Assembly: GCF_038396845.1 (NCBI RefSeq)
Contig: NZ_CP151587.1
Location: 62,001-126,000, forward strand
DNA: 64,000 nucleotides
Reading direction: 5' to 3'
From: Gymnodinialimonas sp. 57CJ19
GTDB lineage: Bacteria; Pseudomonadota; Alphaproteobacteria; Rhodobacterales; Rhodobacteraceae
The notes beneath the pieces were generated by a model. It had not been told where the DNA came from. It saw only the letters and a list, made by a program, of their open reading frames with translations, and did not search any database. Both the position numbers and the translations under genes were made by a program. Shown here in pieces: positions 8,425 to 17,493 of this stretch (position 1 is its first letter; each line of letters starts with the position of its first letter).

Positions 8425-9087
8425 ATGAACACGCTCTCCTTCTCCTTTTGCGGTGCCGAGCTTTGCGCGTTGCCTTCGGGCGGGTTGCATTGGCCTGGTG
8501 AGAGCACGCTGATCGTGAGCGATCTGCATTTGGGCAAGGCCGAGCGAACCGCACGGCGCGGCGGGCCCATTTTGCCCCCCTATGAGGTGATCGAGACCCT
8601 TGACCGGTTGCTGGAAGACATCGCATTTACCACGCCCAGAACCGTGATCTGTCTTGGTGATAGCTTTGATGATCTGACTGCCGCAAAGGCCACAAAAAGC
8701 GTTGTGTCTGAACGGCTTGCCCCCGTTTTGGCGGGGCGGCGGTGGCTGTGGATCGAGGGGAATCACGACCCTGGCCCGGTTGAGTTGACGGGGGAGCATT
8801 TGGCCGAGTTCACCCTTGGCCCGCTGACCTTCCGGCATATCGCGCACCCCACAGGATCTGGTGAAGTTTCGGGCCATTACCACCCAAAGACCCGGCTTCG
8901 GCTCAAAGGACGAACGATTACCCGGAGATGCTTTTTGGTGGATGACTCACGCTTGATTTTGCCCGCTTACGGCACCTACACCGGCGGCCTGTTCTGCCAC
9001 CAAGCGCCGCTAACGACGTTAATCGGCCCGGAGGCGCAAACGATCCTGACCGGCCCGACCCCAAGGGCACTGCCCCTTCAACGCTAG
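8425..9087 (+). CDS. pdeM: Ligase-associated metallophosphoesterase PdeM (220 aa)
   Basis: Calcineurin-like phosphoesterase of the ligase-associated DNA-damage set. All motif blocks are visible: SDLHLGKAE (about residue 32), GDSFDD (about 77), GNHDP (about 111) and GHYHPK (about 150), giving a two-metal site. It presumably acts on nucleic acid ends together with the preceding helicase. The stop codon overlaps the stop of the converging LytTR gene inside a CTAG, so the two genes share 4 bp with no room for a separate terminator. Confidence 0.93.
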   Translation: MNTLSFSFCGAELCALPSGGLHWPGESTLIVSDLHLGKAERTARRGGPILPPYEVIETLDRLLEDIAFTTPRTVICLGDSFDDLTAAKATKSVVSERLAPVLAGRRWLWIEGNHDPGPVELTGEHLAEFTLGPLTFRHIAHPTGSGEVSGHYHPKTRLRLKGRTITRRCFLVDDSRLILPAYGTYTGGLFCHQAPLTTLIGPEAQTILTGPTPRALPLQR

Positions 9088-9908
9088 GCAGTTCGCCAGG
9101 CCTGATCTGCGCCAGAATGGTTGACCACGCCCGCTTTTTGCAATGTTTCCAAGCCCTTCTGGCTGACGGGTAGTTGCGCACCACAAACGAGCCGCGCCAC
9201 GAAGCGCCGCCCTTCTTGTTCCACCCGTTCAATGCGACTGAACGCAACCCAATGGGACCGATGAATGCGCGCGCCTTCAAATTCCGTCAGTTCTTTCAGG
9301 GCGTCACTGAACCGAATGCGCACCTTGGAATTGCCAAGCTCTGTCCACACATGCACCTGGTGGTCATCAGCCGATACGCGCCGAATATTGCCGCGTTTGT
9401 CTGGGTCGAGTCGCTGTATAAACGCCGCTTGGACGACAGTAAGCTCTGGCACGGGGGGTGGATCATTTGCTTGCTCTGACTGAATGCGGCGCACGCTCCA
9501 CCGTAGGTAGGCGCGGACGCAGACGGGCACGGCACAAATCATCGCCATCATGGCGACGTGTTGAAAAAGCATAATTGGCTGGTTAATTCGAAAGCCCATC
9601 ACATAAATATTAAAGAGCCACACTACCGGACCCAGAGTAACCGACAAAACGGCGACTGCCGTCATATCTACGCGCCATGGCGGTCCGGAAACATGCCGGT
9701 AAACGAGCATTCGGAGAAAATAAACGGGCACCAAGAGCCCCATTATAATCCCGCCCCAATAGATCAAACGCTCGGAAAATGAAAAATCCGCGTAAGTTCC
9801 AAATGGTCCGATAAGTGCAGTTAAAATGCTGGCCAGTAAAGCCACACCCACGCGGACGATCCAGTCCCGTCGGGTGTTGTTCGGTACGCCCGATCCAATT
9901 GATTTCAT
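9084..9908 (-). CDS. Membrane-anchored LytTR DNA-binding regulator (274 aa)
   Basis: The N-terminal half has four predicted membrane segments (about 18-37, 46-66, 80-105, 112-133). The C-terminal 100 residues form a LytTR DNA-binding domain: a DDHQVHVWTELGNSKVRIRF strand block, DALKEL, then RIHRSHWVAFSRIERVE. So it appears to be a one-component membrane-tethered transcription factor, possibly sensing a membrane or redox signal. It has no receiver domain and no kinase partner nearby. The gene's 5' half and upstream DNA are clearly more AT-rich than their neighbours, hinting at acquisition. Target genes are unknown; the divergent thioesterase is a candidate. Confidence 0.88.
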   Translation of the reverse strand: MKSIGSGVPNNTRRDWIVRVGVALLASILTALIGPFGTYADFSFSERLIYWGGIIMGLLVPVYFLRMLVYRHVSGPPWRVDMTAVAVLSVTLGPVVWLFNIYVMGFRINQPIMLFQHVAMMAMICAVPVCVRAYLRWSVRRIQSEQANDPPPVPELTVVQAAFIQRLDPDKRGNIRRVSADDHQVHVWTELGNSKVRIRFSDALKELTEFEGARIHRSHWVAFSRIERVEQEGRRFVARLVCGAQLPVSQKGLETLQKAGVVNHSGADQAWRTA

Positions 9909-10005
9909 CTTAATTATTGGCTCTTGGCAGTTAGAAGTTCAACGAACATACTCGTGGAATGCGAGCCCGATCAACCCCTCTGAAGAATACAGCGTGTTTC
10001 CGGAA

Positions 10006-10422
10006 ATGAACTCAAATAAAATTCAAGAAATAGAAGATAGCTTTGCACGCCAAGGGTTAATGAAAACTTTGGACTGTAAATTTGACCATTTGGAAAAAGG
10101 TCGGGTGATTCTGGAATTGCCAATCACGGATAAGGTCTCGCAGCAGCACGGTGTCGCCCATGCAGGGGCGAGCTTTGCCATCGGTGACAGTGCTTCGGGC
10201 TACGCGGCGTTGAGCGTTATGGATGAGGGGGCGGAGGTGATGACGGTTGAGATGAAGATCAACCTGATCGCGCCCGCAGCGGGGCGTCGTCTGATCGCTA
10301 CAGGAGAGGTCGTGAAAGCCGGCCGCAGGTTGATAATTACCCGCTGTACGGTGCAGGCGGAGGCCGATGATGGCAGCCTCCGCGATGTGGCGTTGCTTCA
10401 GGGCACAATGATCCCCGTGTAG
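10006..10422 (+). CDS. PaaI-type hotdog-fold thioesterase (138 aa)
   Basis: A hotdog-fold acyl-CoA thioesterase of the PaaI/4HBT type: the segment HGVAHAGASFAIGDSASGYAA carries the HGG-like motif and the catalytic Asp region, followed by a VEMKINLIAPA strand. Expected to hydrolyse an acyl- or aryl-CoA in the cytoplasm. The frame is open further upstream, but the ATG at 10006 is the only one that gives a family-length protein; the upstream sequence would read through the divergent promoter of the LytTR gene. It is transcribed away from that gene and converges on folD. Substrate unknown. Confidence 0.85.
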   Translation: MNSNKIQEIEDSFARQGLMKTLDCKFDHLEKGRVILELPITDKVSQQHGVAHAGASFAIGDSASGYAALSVMDEGAEVMTVEMKINLIAPAAGRRLIATGEVVKAGRRLIITRCTVQAEADDGSLRDVALLQGTMIPV

Positions 10423-10426
10423 CGGG

Positions 10427-11326
10427 CTAGGCCGTCAGGCCTTTGGGCTCATCCAGCCCATGGGCACGGCAGCAGGCGGTGACGGTGTTCGCCAAGAGGC
10501 ACGCAATGGTCATCGGACCCACGCCACCGGGAACCGGGGTGATGGCGCCCGCAACTTCGGCTGCTTCGGCAAAGTTCACGTCCCCGATCAGCTTGGTTTT
10601 GCCCGGCTTTTCAGGATGCGACACACGGCTGATGCCGACGTCAATCACTGTCGCGCCGGGTTTGACCCAGTCGCCGCGGACCATCTCAGCCCGACCGACA
10701 GCTGCCACAAGGATATCGGCACGGCGGCAGACCTCGGCCAGATCCTTGGTGCGTGAGTGGGCGATCGTCACGGTGCAATTGTCGCCAAGCAGCAGTTGCG
10801 CCATCGGCTTGCCGAACAAGTTGGAGCGGCCGATCACGACCGCGTCTTTGCCCGACAGGCTGTCATACTCGGCCCGCAGCAGCATCAGGCAGCCCAAGGG
10901 CGTGCAGCTGACCAAGGCTTCGCCGCCACTCGACAGAAGGCCCGCGTTGGTTACGCTAAGGCCATCGACATCCTTTGCCGGGTCAATTCGCGCCACGGTG
11001 CGGCGTTCGTCCAGATGATCGGGAACGGGGAACTGACACAAGATGCCGTGGACGGATGGGTCGGCGTTCAGCTTGTCGATCAAGGCAAACAGGTCTTCCT
11101 CGGACGTGTCAGCGGGTAGCTTATGCTCAAACGACTGCATCCCGACCTCAACGGTCGCCTTGTGTTTGTGGCTGACGTAGACCTCGCTCGCGGGGTCTTC
11201 CCCGACCAGAACCACCGCCAGTCCGGGCGTGATGCCGTGATCTGACTTCAAGCGGGTTACATGGTCTGCAACCTGCCCCCGCACATCGGCCGCAAAGGCC
11301 TTTCCGTCGATAATTTTCGCCGTCAT
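10427..11326 (-). CDS. folD: Methylenetetrahydrofolate dehydrogenase/cyclohydrolase FolD (299 aa)
   Basis: Bifunctional cytoplasmic enzyme that oxidises 5,10-methylene-THF to methenyl-THF and hydrolyses it to 10-formyl-THF. Visible marks are the catalytic lysine segment [14 protein letters not shown] (about 50-63), [21 protein letters not shown], the NADP-binding [17 protein letters not shown] (about 166-182) and the closing [15 protein letters not shown]. The start overlaps the stop of the OsmC gene by ATGA, so fhs, the OsmC gene and folD form one minus-strand operon for one-carbon (formate) interconversion. Confidence 0.96.
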   Translation of the reverse strand: MTAKIIDGKAFAADVRGQVADHVTRLKSDHGITPGLAVVLVGEDPASEVYVSHKHKATVEVGMQSFEHKLPADTSEEDLFALIDKLNADPSVHGILCQFPVPDHLDERRTVARIDPAKDVDGLSVTNAGLLSSGGEALVSCTPLGCLMLLRAEYDSLSGKDAVVIGRSNLFGKPMAQLLLGDNCTVTIAHSRTKDLAEVCRRADILVAAVGRAEMVRGDWVKPGATVIDVGISRVSHPEKPGKTKLIGDVNFAEAAEVAGAITPVPGGVGPMTIACLLANTVTACCRAHGLDEPKGLTA

Positions 11327-11778
11327 GGAGCGTCCTCTAATAGGTTAACCACGATCTCTGTACGGACAGAATTCGCGATGAAACAGGCGCGGTGCGCCTT
11401 GTCGTGAAGGGCTTTGTGGGTCGCAGCGTCAGGGGCGTTGGCCCAGTTAACACGAATGTTGAGGTCCACGAGTGGGATCCAGGTTTTGCCGTCCTGGCGC
11501 TTTAGCTCGCCCGTGGCGCGGTCCTCGTAATGGGTGGGCTCCAGCCCCGCTTGCCGGGCGAAATCCAGAAACCACAGCATATGGCACGAGGAGATGGAGG
11601 CGATATAGGCCTCCTCCGGGTCCACGGCGGCAGGGTCCGAATACGGCTCTGGCACCACTGAGGGGGAAGCCGACGCCGGGACCTCGGCCCCGCCGTCAAA
11701 GCGCCACATGTGCCCGCGCATGTAGCGGTTAGCGGCGAAATCACCGTCCGACTGCCAGGTCACGCGGGCTTCATGCAT
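11323..11778 (-). CDS. OsmC/Ohr family protein (151 aa)
   Basis: OsmC-type fold protein, a family of thiol peroxidases acting on organic hydroperoxides. The two conserved cysteines are present: one in [14 protein letters not shown] (about residue 64) and one in [11 protein letters not shown] (about 131), with the Arg/Glu-containing N-terminal strands. It lies between fhs and folD, one nucleotide after the fhs stop and overlapping folD by 4 nt. The link with one-carbon metabolism suggests removal of a reactive by-product, but this is inference; it could simply be a passenger. Confidence 0.88.
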   Translation of the reverse strand: MHEARVTWQSDGDFAANRYMRGHMWRFDGGAEVPASASPSVVPEPYSDPAAVDPEEAYIASISSCHMLWFLDFARQAGLEPTHYEDRATGELKRQDGKTWIPLVDLNIRVNWANAPDAATHKALHDKAHRACFIANSVRTEIVVNLLEDAP

Positions 11779-11779
11779 G

Positions 11780-13456
11780 TCAGAACAAACCTTCGATGTC
11801 GCCCGCGTCGTTGAGGTGGATCGCCTCGGCGGAGGGTTTGCGGGGCAGGCCGGGCATGGTCATGATCTCGCCGCAGACGGCGACGATGAAGCCGGCGCCC
11901 GCGCTCAGGCGCACTTCACGCACGGGGATGGAGAAGCCCGTCGGAGCGCCGCGCTCGTTCGGGTCCGTGGTGAAGGAGTACTGCGTTTTTGCCATGCATA
12001 CCGGCAGGTTACCGTATCCTTGCTCCTCCCACAGCTTCAGCTGATCAAGGATCTTCTTGTCCATCACCGCCTCGTCCGCGCGGTAGATGCCCTTGCAGAC
12101 GGCCTGGATCTTGTCGGCCAGCGGCATGTCGTCGGGGTAGAGCGTGTTGAAGTCCGCTTCACCCTTCTCGATCACTTCCACCACCTTCTCGGCCAGCGGC
12201 GCAGAGCCTTCCGAGCCGAGCTCCCAGTGACGGCTGAGCACGGCTTCTGCCCCCTGGGAGGCGACGTAGTCCTTCACCGCCTGCACTTCCGCTTCGGTGT
12301 CGGTGACGAAGTGGTTGATCGCCACGACAACGGGCACCCCGAAGGATTTCACGTTCTCGATGTGGCGGCCCAGGTTGGCGCAGCCGTTCTGCACCGCCTC
12401 CACGTTCTCCGCGCCCAGGTCCGCCTTGGCGACCCCGCCGTTCATCTTCATCGCCCGCACCGTGGCCACGACGACCACGACAGAGGGCGCAAGCCCCGCC
12501 TTGCGGCACTTGATGTTGAGGAACTTCTCAGCCCCCAGATCAGCGCCGAAGCCCGCCTCCGTCACCACGTAGTCGCACAGCTTCAGCGCCGTCGACGTCG
12601 CGATGACCGAGTTGCAGCCGTGCGCGATGTTGGCGAACGGGCCGCCGTGCACAAACGCCGGGTTGTTCTCCAGCGTCTGCACGATATTGGGCTGCATCGC
12701 GTCCTTCAACAGCACCGTCATCGCGCCGTCGGCCTTGATGTCGCGCGCGAACACGGGGCTGCGGTCGCGGCGGTAGGCCACGATCATGGCGCCGAGCCGC
12801 TCCTGCAGGTCCTTGAGGTCCTTGGCGAGGCACAGAATTGCCATGACTTCCGACGCCACGGTGATGTCAAAGCCCGCTTCCCGAGGGAAGCCGTTCGCCA
12901 CGCCGCCAAGGGACGCCGTGATCTGCCGCAGCGCCCGGTCGTTCATGTCAACGACACGGCGCCAGACAACCCGGCGCACGTCGATTTCCAGTTCATTGCC
13001 CCAATAGATATGGTTGTCGATCATCGCCGACAGCAAAGAATGGGCCGAGGTGATCGCATGGAAATCCCCGGTGAAGTGGAGGTTCATATCCTCCATGGGC
13101 ACAACTTGGGCGTAGCCACCGCCCGCAGCACCGCCTTTCATGCCGAAGTTTGGCCCGAGGGACGCCTCGCGGATACAAACCATCGCGTTCTTGCCGATGC
13201 GGTTCAGGCCGTCGCCCAAGCCCACGGTCGTTGTGGTTTTGCCTTCGCCCGCGGGCGTTGGATTGATCGCGGTCACCAGAATCAGGTGGCCGTTGTCGCG
13301 ATCCTGCACGGAATTGATGAACGATTGGCTAACCTTGGCCTTGTCGTGGCCGTAGGGCAGCAGGTCGGCGCTTTCGATGCCGATCTTCGCGCCGATCTCT
13401 TGAATTGGCCGCTTGGTCGCCTCACGGGCGATTTCGATGTCAGATTTGTAACCCAT
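11780..13456 (-). CDS. fhs: Formate-tetrahydrofolate ligase (558 aa)
   Basis: Makes 10-formyl-THF from formate, THF and ATP in the cytoplasm. The ATP-binding segment [20 protein letters not shown] (about residues 65-84), the [20 protein letters not shown] block and the C-terminal [16 protein letters not shown] block are all intact. Length equals the usual 556-560 residues when the ATG at 13456 is used; this ATG has GGGAGAG 6 nt upstream. The frame stays open for 54 more codons upstream, but these are not family sequence. First gene of the fhs-OsmC-folD operon. Confidence 0.97.
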   Translation of the reverse strand: MGYKSDIEIAREATKRPIQEIGAKIGIESADLLPYGHDKAKVSQSFINSVQDRDNGHLILVTAINPTPAGEGKTTTTVGLGDGLNRIGKNAMVCIREASLGPNFGMKGGAAGGGYAQVVPMEDMNLHFTGDFHAITSAHSLLSAMIDNHIYWGNELEIDVRRVVWRRVVDMNDRALRQITASLGGVANGFPREAGFDITVASEVMAILCLAKDLKDLQERLGAMIVAYRRDRSPVFARDIKADGAMTVLLKDAMQPNIVQTLENNPAFVHGGPFANIAHGCNSVIATSTALKLCDYVVTEAGFGADLGAEKFLNIKCRKAGLAPSVVVVVATVRAMKMNGGVAKADLGAENVEAVQNGCANLGRHIENVKSFGVPVVVAINHFVTDTEAEVQAVKDYVASQGAEAVLSRHWELGSEGSAPLAEKVVEVIEKGEADFNTLYPDDMPLADKIQAVCKGIYRADEAVMDKKILDQLKLWEEQGYGNLPVCMAKTQYSFTTDPNERGAPTGFSIPVREVRLSAGAGFIVAVCGEIMTMPGLPRKPSAEAIHLNDAGDIEGLF

Positions 13457-13682
13457 GGTGCTCTCTCCCAAGCGCGAAAATACAGTGCCTAGATTGCCTA
13501 TAACGAGCCGGACGGTGGGCGACAGGGCCAATTCCGACATTTTCGCAGGGCAACCCGTCATCAACACGACCCCACGTTTCCAAAAGGAAAAATGTGCACG
13601 GGGATGGAACAAAAGCACGGTGGTAACCGTATGTTAATAGAGCGGCCCCACATTGGGGTCAGTCACATAACTGGGGAATAAC

Positions 13683-13769
13683 ATGCAACTTCATACCATC
13701 AGCCTCATGATCTACGCCGGCCTCGCCTTGGGCATGTCCGCTGGAATCGCGATCGTCGCCACCGTGTAA
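13683..13769 (+). CDS. Putative 28-residue membrane microprotein
   Basis: A complete small frame starting at ATG 13683 and ending at TAA 13767-13769, with GGGGA 6 nt before the start. The product is a single hydrophobic helix (IYAGLALGMSAGIAIVATV) after a short polar start, with small residues spaced as in packing helices. A G-C-rich inverted repeat (about 13652-13667) lies in its leader. It precedes the coiled-coil gene by 58 nt and may share its transcript. I do not recognise a family. The good ribosome site and purely membrane-helix content support a real gene, but a chance frame cannot be excluded. Confidence 0.5.
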   Translation: MQLHTISLMIYAGLALGMSAGIAIVATV

Positions 13770-13827
13770 TCCGCGACATCGGCCAAATTCCTGCTACACT
13801 GCCCTTGAACTAGCAGGAGATACGTTC

Positions 13828-14118
13828 ATGACCGATTCAAAAGAATTCATGGCTCAAGCCAAGGCACAGATGGATGCCTGGTCCGCAGAGATGACCAAGA
13901 TGCAAGCCAAAATGCAGGAAGCTGGCGAGGCCAGCCAAGCGCAGATGGTCAAGCAGATGGAAGCCCTGAACGATCAGCGCAAGCTTGCCGAAAAGCAGAT
14001 GGAAGAACTTGGCAAGGCAAACATGAACGCTGCCAAGGACGTGCAGGCCACGATGCAGAAAGCCTGGAAAGACATGGAAGGCCAGATGGAAGAAGCCCGC
14101 AAAAAATTCATGGGGTGA
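13828..14118 (+). CDS. Small coiled-coil protein, phasin-like composition (96 aa)
   Basis: A wholly helical, charged and Met/Gln/Lys-rich protein without cysteine, predicted as one long amphipathic coiled coil (AKMQEAGEASQAQMVKQMEA pattern). AGGAGA lies 8 nt before the ATG. It resembles phasins or small scaffold proteins only in composition; I do not recognise a family. It follows the 28-codon microprotein and ends before a strong bidirectional terminator shared with ftsH. Confidence 0.75.
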   Translation: MTDSKEFMAQAKAQMDAWSAEMTKMQAKMQEAGEASQAQMVKQMEALNDQRKLAEKQMEELGKANMNAAKDVQATMQKAWKDMEGQMEEARKKFMG

Positions 14119-14199
14119 CGCGACCGCAACATCGGGCCTGACTTTCGCGGCGTTGAACGACGTTCGGTTGGCCCAATGGCGGCGCATCGCGCCCAACAA

Positions 14200-14228
14200 A
14201 AAGCCCCGACCAGTTTGGCCGGGGCTTT
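14200..14228. terminator. Bidirectional Rho-independent terminator
   Basis: A perfect 9-bp stem (AAAGCCCCG at 14200-14208 with CGGGGCTTT at 14220-14228) around a loop with a further CCA/TGG pair. T-runs follow on both strands (TTTTTC at 14231 on +, and the A-run before the stem gives T on -). It serves the converging coiled-coil gene and ftsH. Confidence 0.9.
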
Positions 14229-14257
14229 CATTTTTCTCTATCTGGAACAGGGCCTGT

Positions 14258-16171
14258 TCAAGTGGATGGCTCAGGCTCCATATCCTCGGAAGGCTTGGAT
14301 TTTGGCTTCAACTTCGGGATCGCCGTTACCGACGGGGTGCCGCCGGATGTTGGCGCTTCATCGTCGTCATCACCCCGGTTCAATGGCTCTCCCGCGATCA
14401 CTTTCGTGATCTCGTTGCCGGTCAGCGTCTCATATTCCAACAAGCCTTGCGCCAAACGCTCAAGATCTTCGCTCCGCTCGGTCAGAATGCGCTTGGCGGT
14501 TTGGTAGCCCTCTTCCACCAGTTCCTTAACCTTATCGTCGATGATCTTCTGGGTCGCGGCAGAGTGGTTGGTGCCACCGCCGTAAGCGCCCAGATGGGAT
14601 TGCTGTTCGTTGGCGTAGTCGACATAGCCAAGCTCTTCCGCGTAGCCGAATTGCGTGACCATCGCACGGGCGATCTTTGTCACCTGCTGGATGTCCGAGG
14701 ACGCGCCAGAGGTGATGTTTTCTTTGCCGAAGATCAGCTCTTCCGCCACACGGCCACCCATCGCCATGGCGATTTTGGACGTGTATTTGCGGTAGGAAAC
14801 GCTCAACTGATCCCGCTCAGGCAGGGACAGAACCAACCCCAAGGCCCGGCCACGCGGGATGATCGTGGCTTTGTGGATCGGATCGTGGTCGGGCACGTTC
14901 AGGCCCACCACCGCGTGGCCCGCCTCGTGGTAGGCGGTCAGCTTTTTCTCGTCCTCGGTCATCACCATGGAGCGCCGCTCGGAGCCCATCATGACCTTAT
15001 CCTTGGCACTTTCGAAGTCTTCCATCGTCACGAAGCGCCGCCCGATCCGTGCTGCCATCAGCGCGGATTCGTTGACCAGGTTCGCCAGATCAGCGCCCGA
15101 GAAACCGGGCGTGCCGCGCGCGATGATGCGCAGGTCGACGTCGGGGCCCAGAGGCACCTTACGGGCGTGAACGCCCAAGATCCGCTCCCGGCCCTTGATG
15201 TCAGGGTTGGGCACTTGCACCTGACGGTCGAAGCGACCCGGACGCAGCAGCGCGGGGTCCAACACGTCGGGGCGGTTGGTGGCGGCGACGATAATGATGC
15301 CCTCATTGGCCTCAAAGCCATCCATCTCCACCAGAAGCTGGTTCAACGTCTGTTCACGCTCATCATTGCCACCGCCGTAACCGGCCCCACGGGACCGGCC
15401 CACGGCGTCAATTTCGTCAATAAACACGATGCAGGGCGCGTTCTTTTTGGCTTGTTCAAACATGTCGCGCACACGGCTTGCGCCGACGCCCACGAACATC
15501 TCCACGAAGTCCGAGCCCGAAATGGTGAAGAACGGCACGCCAGCTTCGCCCGCGATGGCGCGTGCCAGAAGCGTTTTACCGGTGCCCGGAGGGCCCACCA
15601 AAAGCGCACCTTTGGGGATCTTGCCGCCCAAACGGCTGAACTTCTGCGGGTTGCGCAGGAATTCCACGATCTCTTCCAGCTCTTCCTTGGCTTCATCAAT
15701 GCCCGCAACGTCATCGAACGTCACACGGCCATGCTTTTCCGTCAGCAGTTTCGCCTTGGATTTACCAAAGCCCATCGCCCCGCCTTTGCCGCCGCCTTGC
15801 ATCCGGTTCATGAAGAAAATCCAGATGCCGATCAGGACAAGCACCGGAAGCCACAGGGACAGAATGCTGAGGAAGCCCGATTGCTGCTGCGCCCGCGCTT
15901 CGATGCGGACATCGTTGTTCAGCAAGGTGGCGGTGGTTTCCGCGTCCGATGGCGCGATGGTCGAGAACGCCCCTTCGCCGGTGGTAAACTGCACGTTCTC
16001 GCCGTCCAGTGTGGCAGAGATTACACTACCGTTTTCAACTTGTTGAACGAAATCGGAATAGGCCACGGTCCGGCTATTCACTTGGCTTTGACCACCTGAA
16101 AACAGGTTAAAAAGAGCCAGGATCAGCAGGAACAGAATGACCCAAAATGCGATATTTCTCGCGTTGCCCAA
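14258..16171 (-). CDS. ftsH: ATP-dependent zinc metalloprotease FtsH (637 aa)
   Basis: Membrane-bound AAA+ protease that removes damaged membrane proteins and short-lived regulators. Two membrane segments (about 5-25 and 98-120) flank a small periplasmic domain; then comes the AAA domain with Walker A GPPGTGKT (193-200) and [10 protein letters not shown], the SRH, and the zinc motif HEAGH (415-419). I chose a TTG start at 16171 because GAGGAGA lies 6 nt upstream and it gives the [10 protein letters not shown] start typical of the family in this group; an in-frame ATG at 16213 would add 14 basic residues. It is the last gene of the long minus-strand run and lies 77 nt after tilS. Confidence 0.96.
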   Translation of the reverse strand: MGNARNIAFWVILFLLILALFNLFSGGQSQVNSRTVAYSDFVQQVENGSVISATLDGENVQFTTGEGAFSTIAPSDAETTATLLNNDVRIEARAQQQSGFLSILSLWLPVLVLIGIWIFFMNRMQGGGKGGAMGFGKSKAKLLTEKHGRVTFDDVAGIDEAKEELEEIVEFLRNPQKFSRLGGKIPKGALLVGPPGTGKTLLARAIAGEAGVPFFTISGSDFVEMFVGVGASRVRDMFEQAKKNAPCIVFIDEIDAVGRSRGAGYGGGNDEREQTLNQLLVEMDGFEANEGIIIVAATNRPDVLDPALLRPGRFDRQVQVPNPDIKGRERILGVHARKVPLGPDVDLRIIARGTPGFSGADLANLVNESALMAARIGRRFVTMEDFESAKDKVMMGSERRSMVMTEDEKKLTAYHEAGHAVVGLNVPDHDPIHKATIIPRGRALGLVLSLPERDQLSVSYRKYTSKIAMAMGGRVAEELIFGKENITSGASSDIQQVTKIARAMVTQFGYAEELGYVDYANEQQSHLGAYGGGTNHSAATQKIIDDKVKELVEEGYQTAKRILTERSEDLERLAQGLLEYETLTGNEITKVIAGEPLNRGDDDDEAPTSGGTPSVTAIPKLKPKSKPSEDMEPEPST

Positions 16172-16248
16172 GGCACGTCTCCTCAAACGGGGGAAGGCGC
16201 GGGAAAGACCCACGCGTTTTCTCTAAGATAAGCGGTAAGCGGCTGAGT

Positions 16249-17493
16249 TCAACGTGAAAGCAGGGATGCGACGAATGATCCTTCATCTGAACACAATCGC
16301 ACGACGTGCTCTGCCCCGAAATTCACCGGCGCAAAGCCTGCGAGGCGGTCGTTATCGAACAGCGCGGGAAGGGTTTGGGCGATATGAAAAGACAGCCCGT
16401 CAGGAAGGGCCGCATCTTTGGGCAATTGCGCCCATCCGTCGGGTCCAAGGGCACGAAGGGAGTAGCGCTCAATCCCCTTCCCCGCGACTTCCCACCGTCC
16501 GTCCCAAAGGGGCGGTGCCGCCAACGTGTTCTTGAGGGCCGCAAACTCGCGCAGGACTTGAAGGTGGCTCTTGCCGACGCGCACCTCGGCCCCCTGCAAC
16601 GTCCCGCCGCCGCCGCCAAGGGCGCGATCCAAAAGCCCTTCAAGGGCAGAGGCACGGGGGCGATAAGGTGCGTGGGACACCCACTGAAGGGCGGCCGCCA
16701 GAAGGCGAAGTTGGGTATCACGCTCCACCCTCGCGAAAGCATCACGGTCGATCCGCAGATCTCCGAAAGAGCCTTGAGTGACGTATGAGGCAGCCACATC
16801 TGCGGCCCGCGCCCACAGCGCCGTACGGGCCCGGTCCATGCGGTGCGCGGTGTCACTTAGCCCCGCTACATCGAGCCCAAGCGCGGCAATCGCCTTGCGC
16901 ATGCGCACCCGCTCATAGGTGGCATCCTCGTTCGAGGGATCATCGACATAAGGCACTTTCAACACGTCTATGTAGTGGCGCAGGGCGGCCCGTGTCGTTG
17001 ACAGAAGCGGACGCACGATGTGCCAGCCGCCCATGCCACGGGTGTCCGCCATGGCCGACAACCCCTCTACCCCTGAGCCACGGACCAGGCGCATCAGAAG
17101 GGTTTCGGCTTGGTCCTCTTGGGTGTGGGCCAGAAGGACATGGGCGATATCCCCGCGCCAGTCGCCGATCAGGCGCAGGCGCGCGCGACGGGCGGCGTCT
17201 TGCAAATTGCCCTGCCCGTCCCAGTGCCAGTTCAGTGTCGTGTGGGGATGCCCGAGCGCGGCGCACTCCTCGGCCACTTGCGCGGCCTCCTCGCAGCTTT
17301 CCGGCCGCAATCCGTGATCGACGGTCACCACATGAAGGGCGACGCCGTACACCCGCGCCCATCCATGGGCGAGGGTCAGCATCGCCATGCTGTCGCCCCC
17401 ACCGCTGACAGCGAGGGCAATTTTCTCTGGAAACTCTGGCCCCAAGAGCCGACCCATCTGGTCGGCGAAGTGTTGGGGCAGGTCTTGGGTCAC
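16249..17493 (-). CDS. tilS: tRNA(Ile)-lysidine synthase TilS (414 aa)
   Basis: Converts C34 of tRNA-Ile(CAU) to lysidine using ATP and lysine, an essential step for AUA decoding. The PP-loop motif SGGGDSMAML is present near residue 28, with HTQEDQAETLLMRLVRGSG (about 125) and the VDDPSNEDATYERVRMR block (about 185) typical of TilS. The start is a GTG at 17493 overlapping the cpoB stop as GTGA; the longer open frame runs antisense-like through cpoB and is not family sequence. Position between cpoB and ftsH is conserved in alphaproteobacteria. Confidence 0.94.
   Translation of the reverse strand: MTQDLPQHFADQMGRLLGPEFPEKIALAVSGGGDSMAMLTLAHGWARVYGVALHVVTVDHGLRPESCEEAAQVAEECAALGHPHTTLNWHWDGQGNLQDAARRARLRLIGDWRGDIAHVLLAHTQEDQAETLLMRLVRGSGVEGLSAMADTRGMGGWHIVRPLLSTTRAALRHYIDVLKVPYVDDPSNEDATYERVRMRKAIAALGLDVAGLSDTAHRMDRARTALWARAADVAASYVTQGSFGDLRIDRDAFARVERDTQLRLLAAALQWVSHAPYRPRASALEGLLDRALGGGGGTLQGAEVRVGKSHLQVLREFAALKNTLAAPPLWDGRWEVAGKGIERYSLRALGPDGWAQLPKDAALPDGLSFHIAQTLPALFDNDRLAGFAPVNFGAEHVVRLCSDEGSFVASLLSR

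Noticed and set aside
9909..10005. LytTR binding repeats upstream of the LytTR gene (CAGTT, AAGTT).
   Set aside because: Half-sites are too short and wrongly spaced to be convincing.
11777..13492. Long open frame on the + strand opposite fhs (about 571 codons).
   Set aside because: Composition is His/Arg/Val-rich antisense of fhs, with no ribosome site or domain.
13457..13682. A folate-type riboswitch upstream of fhs.
   Set aside because: I could not identify a conserved aptamer core by eye; only short G-C hairpins are present.
14153..16099. Long open frame on the + strand opposite ftsH (about 648 codons).
   Set aside because: It is the antisense shadow of a well-conserved GC-rich gene, has no family features and reads through the bidirectional terminator.
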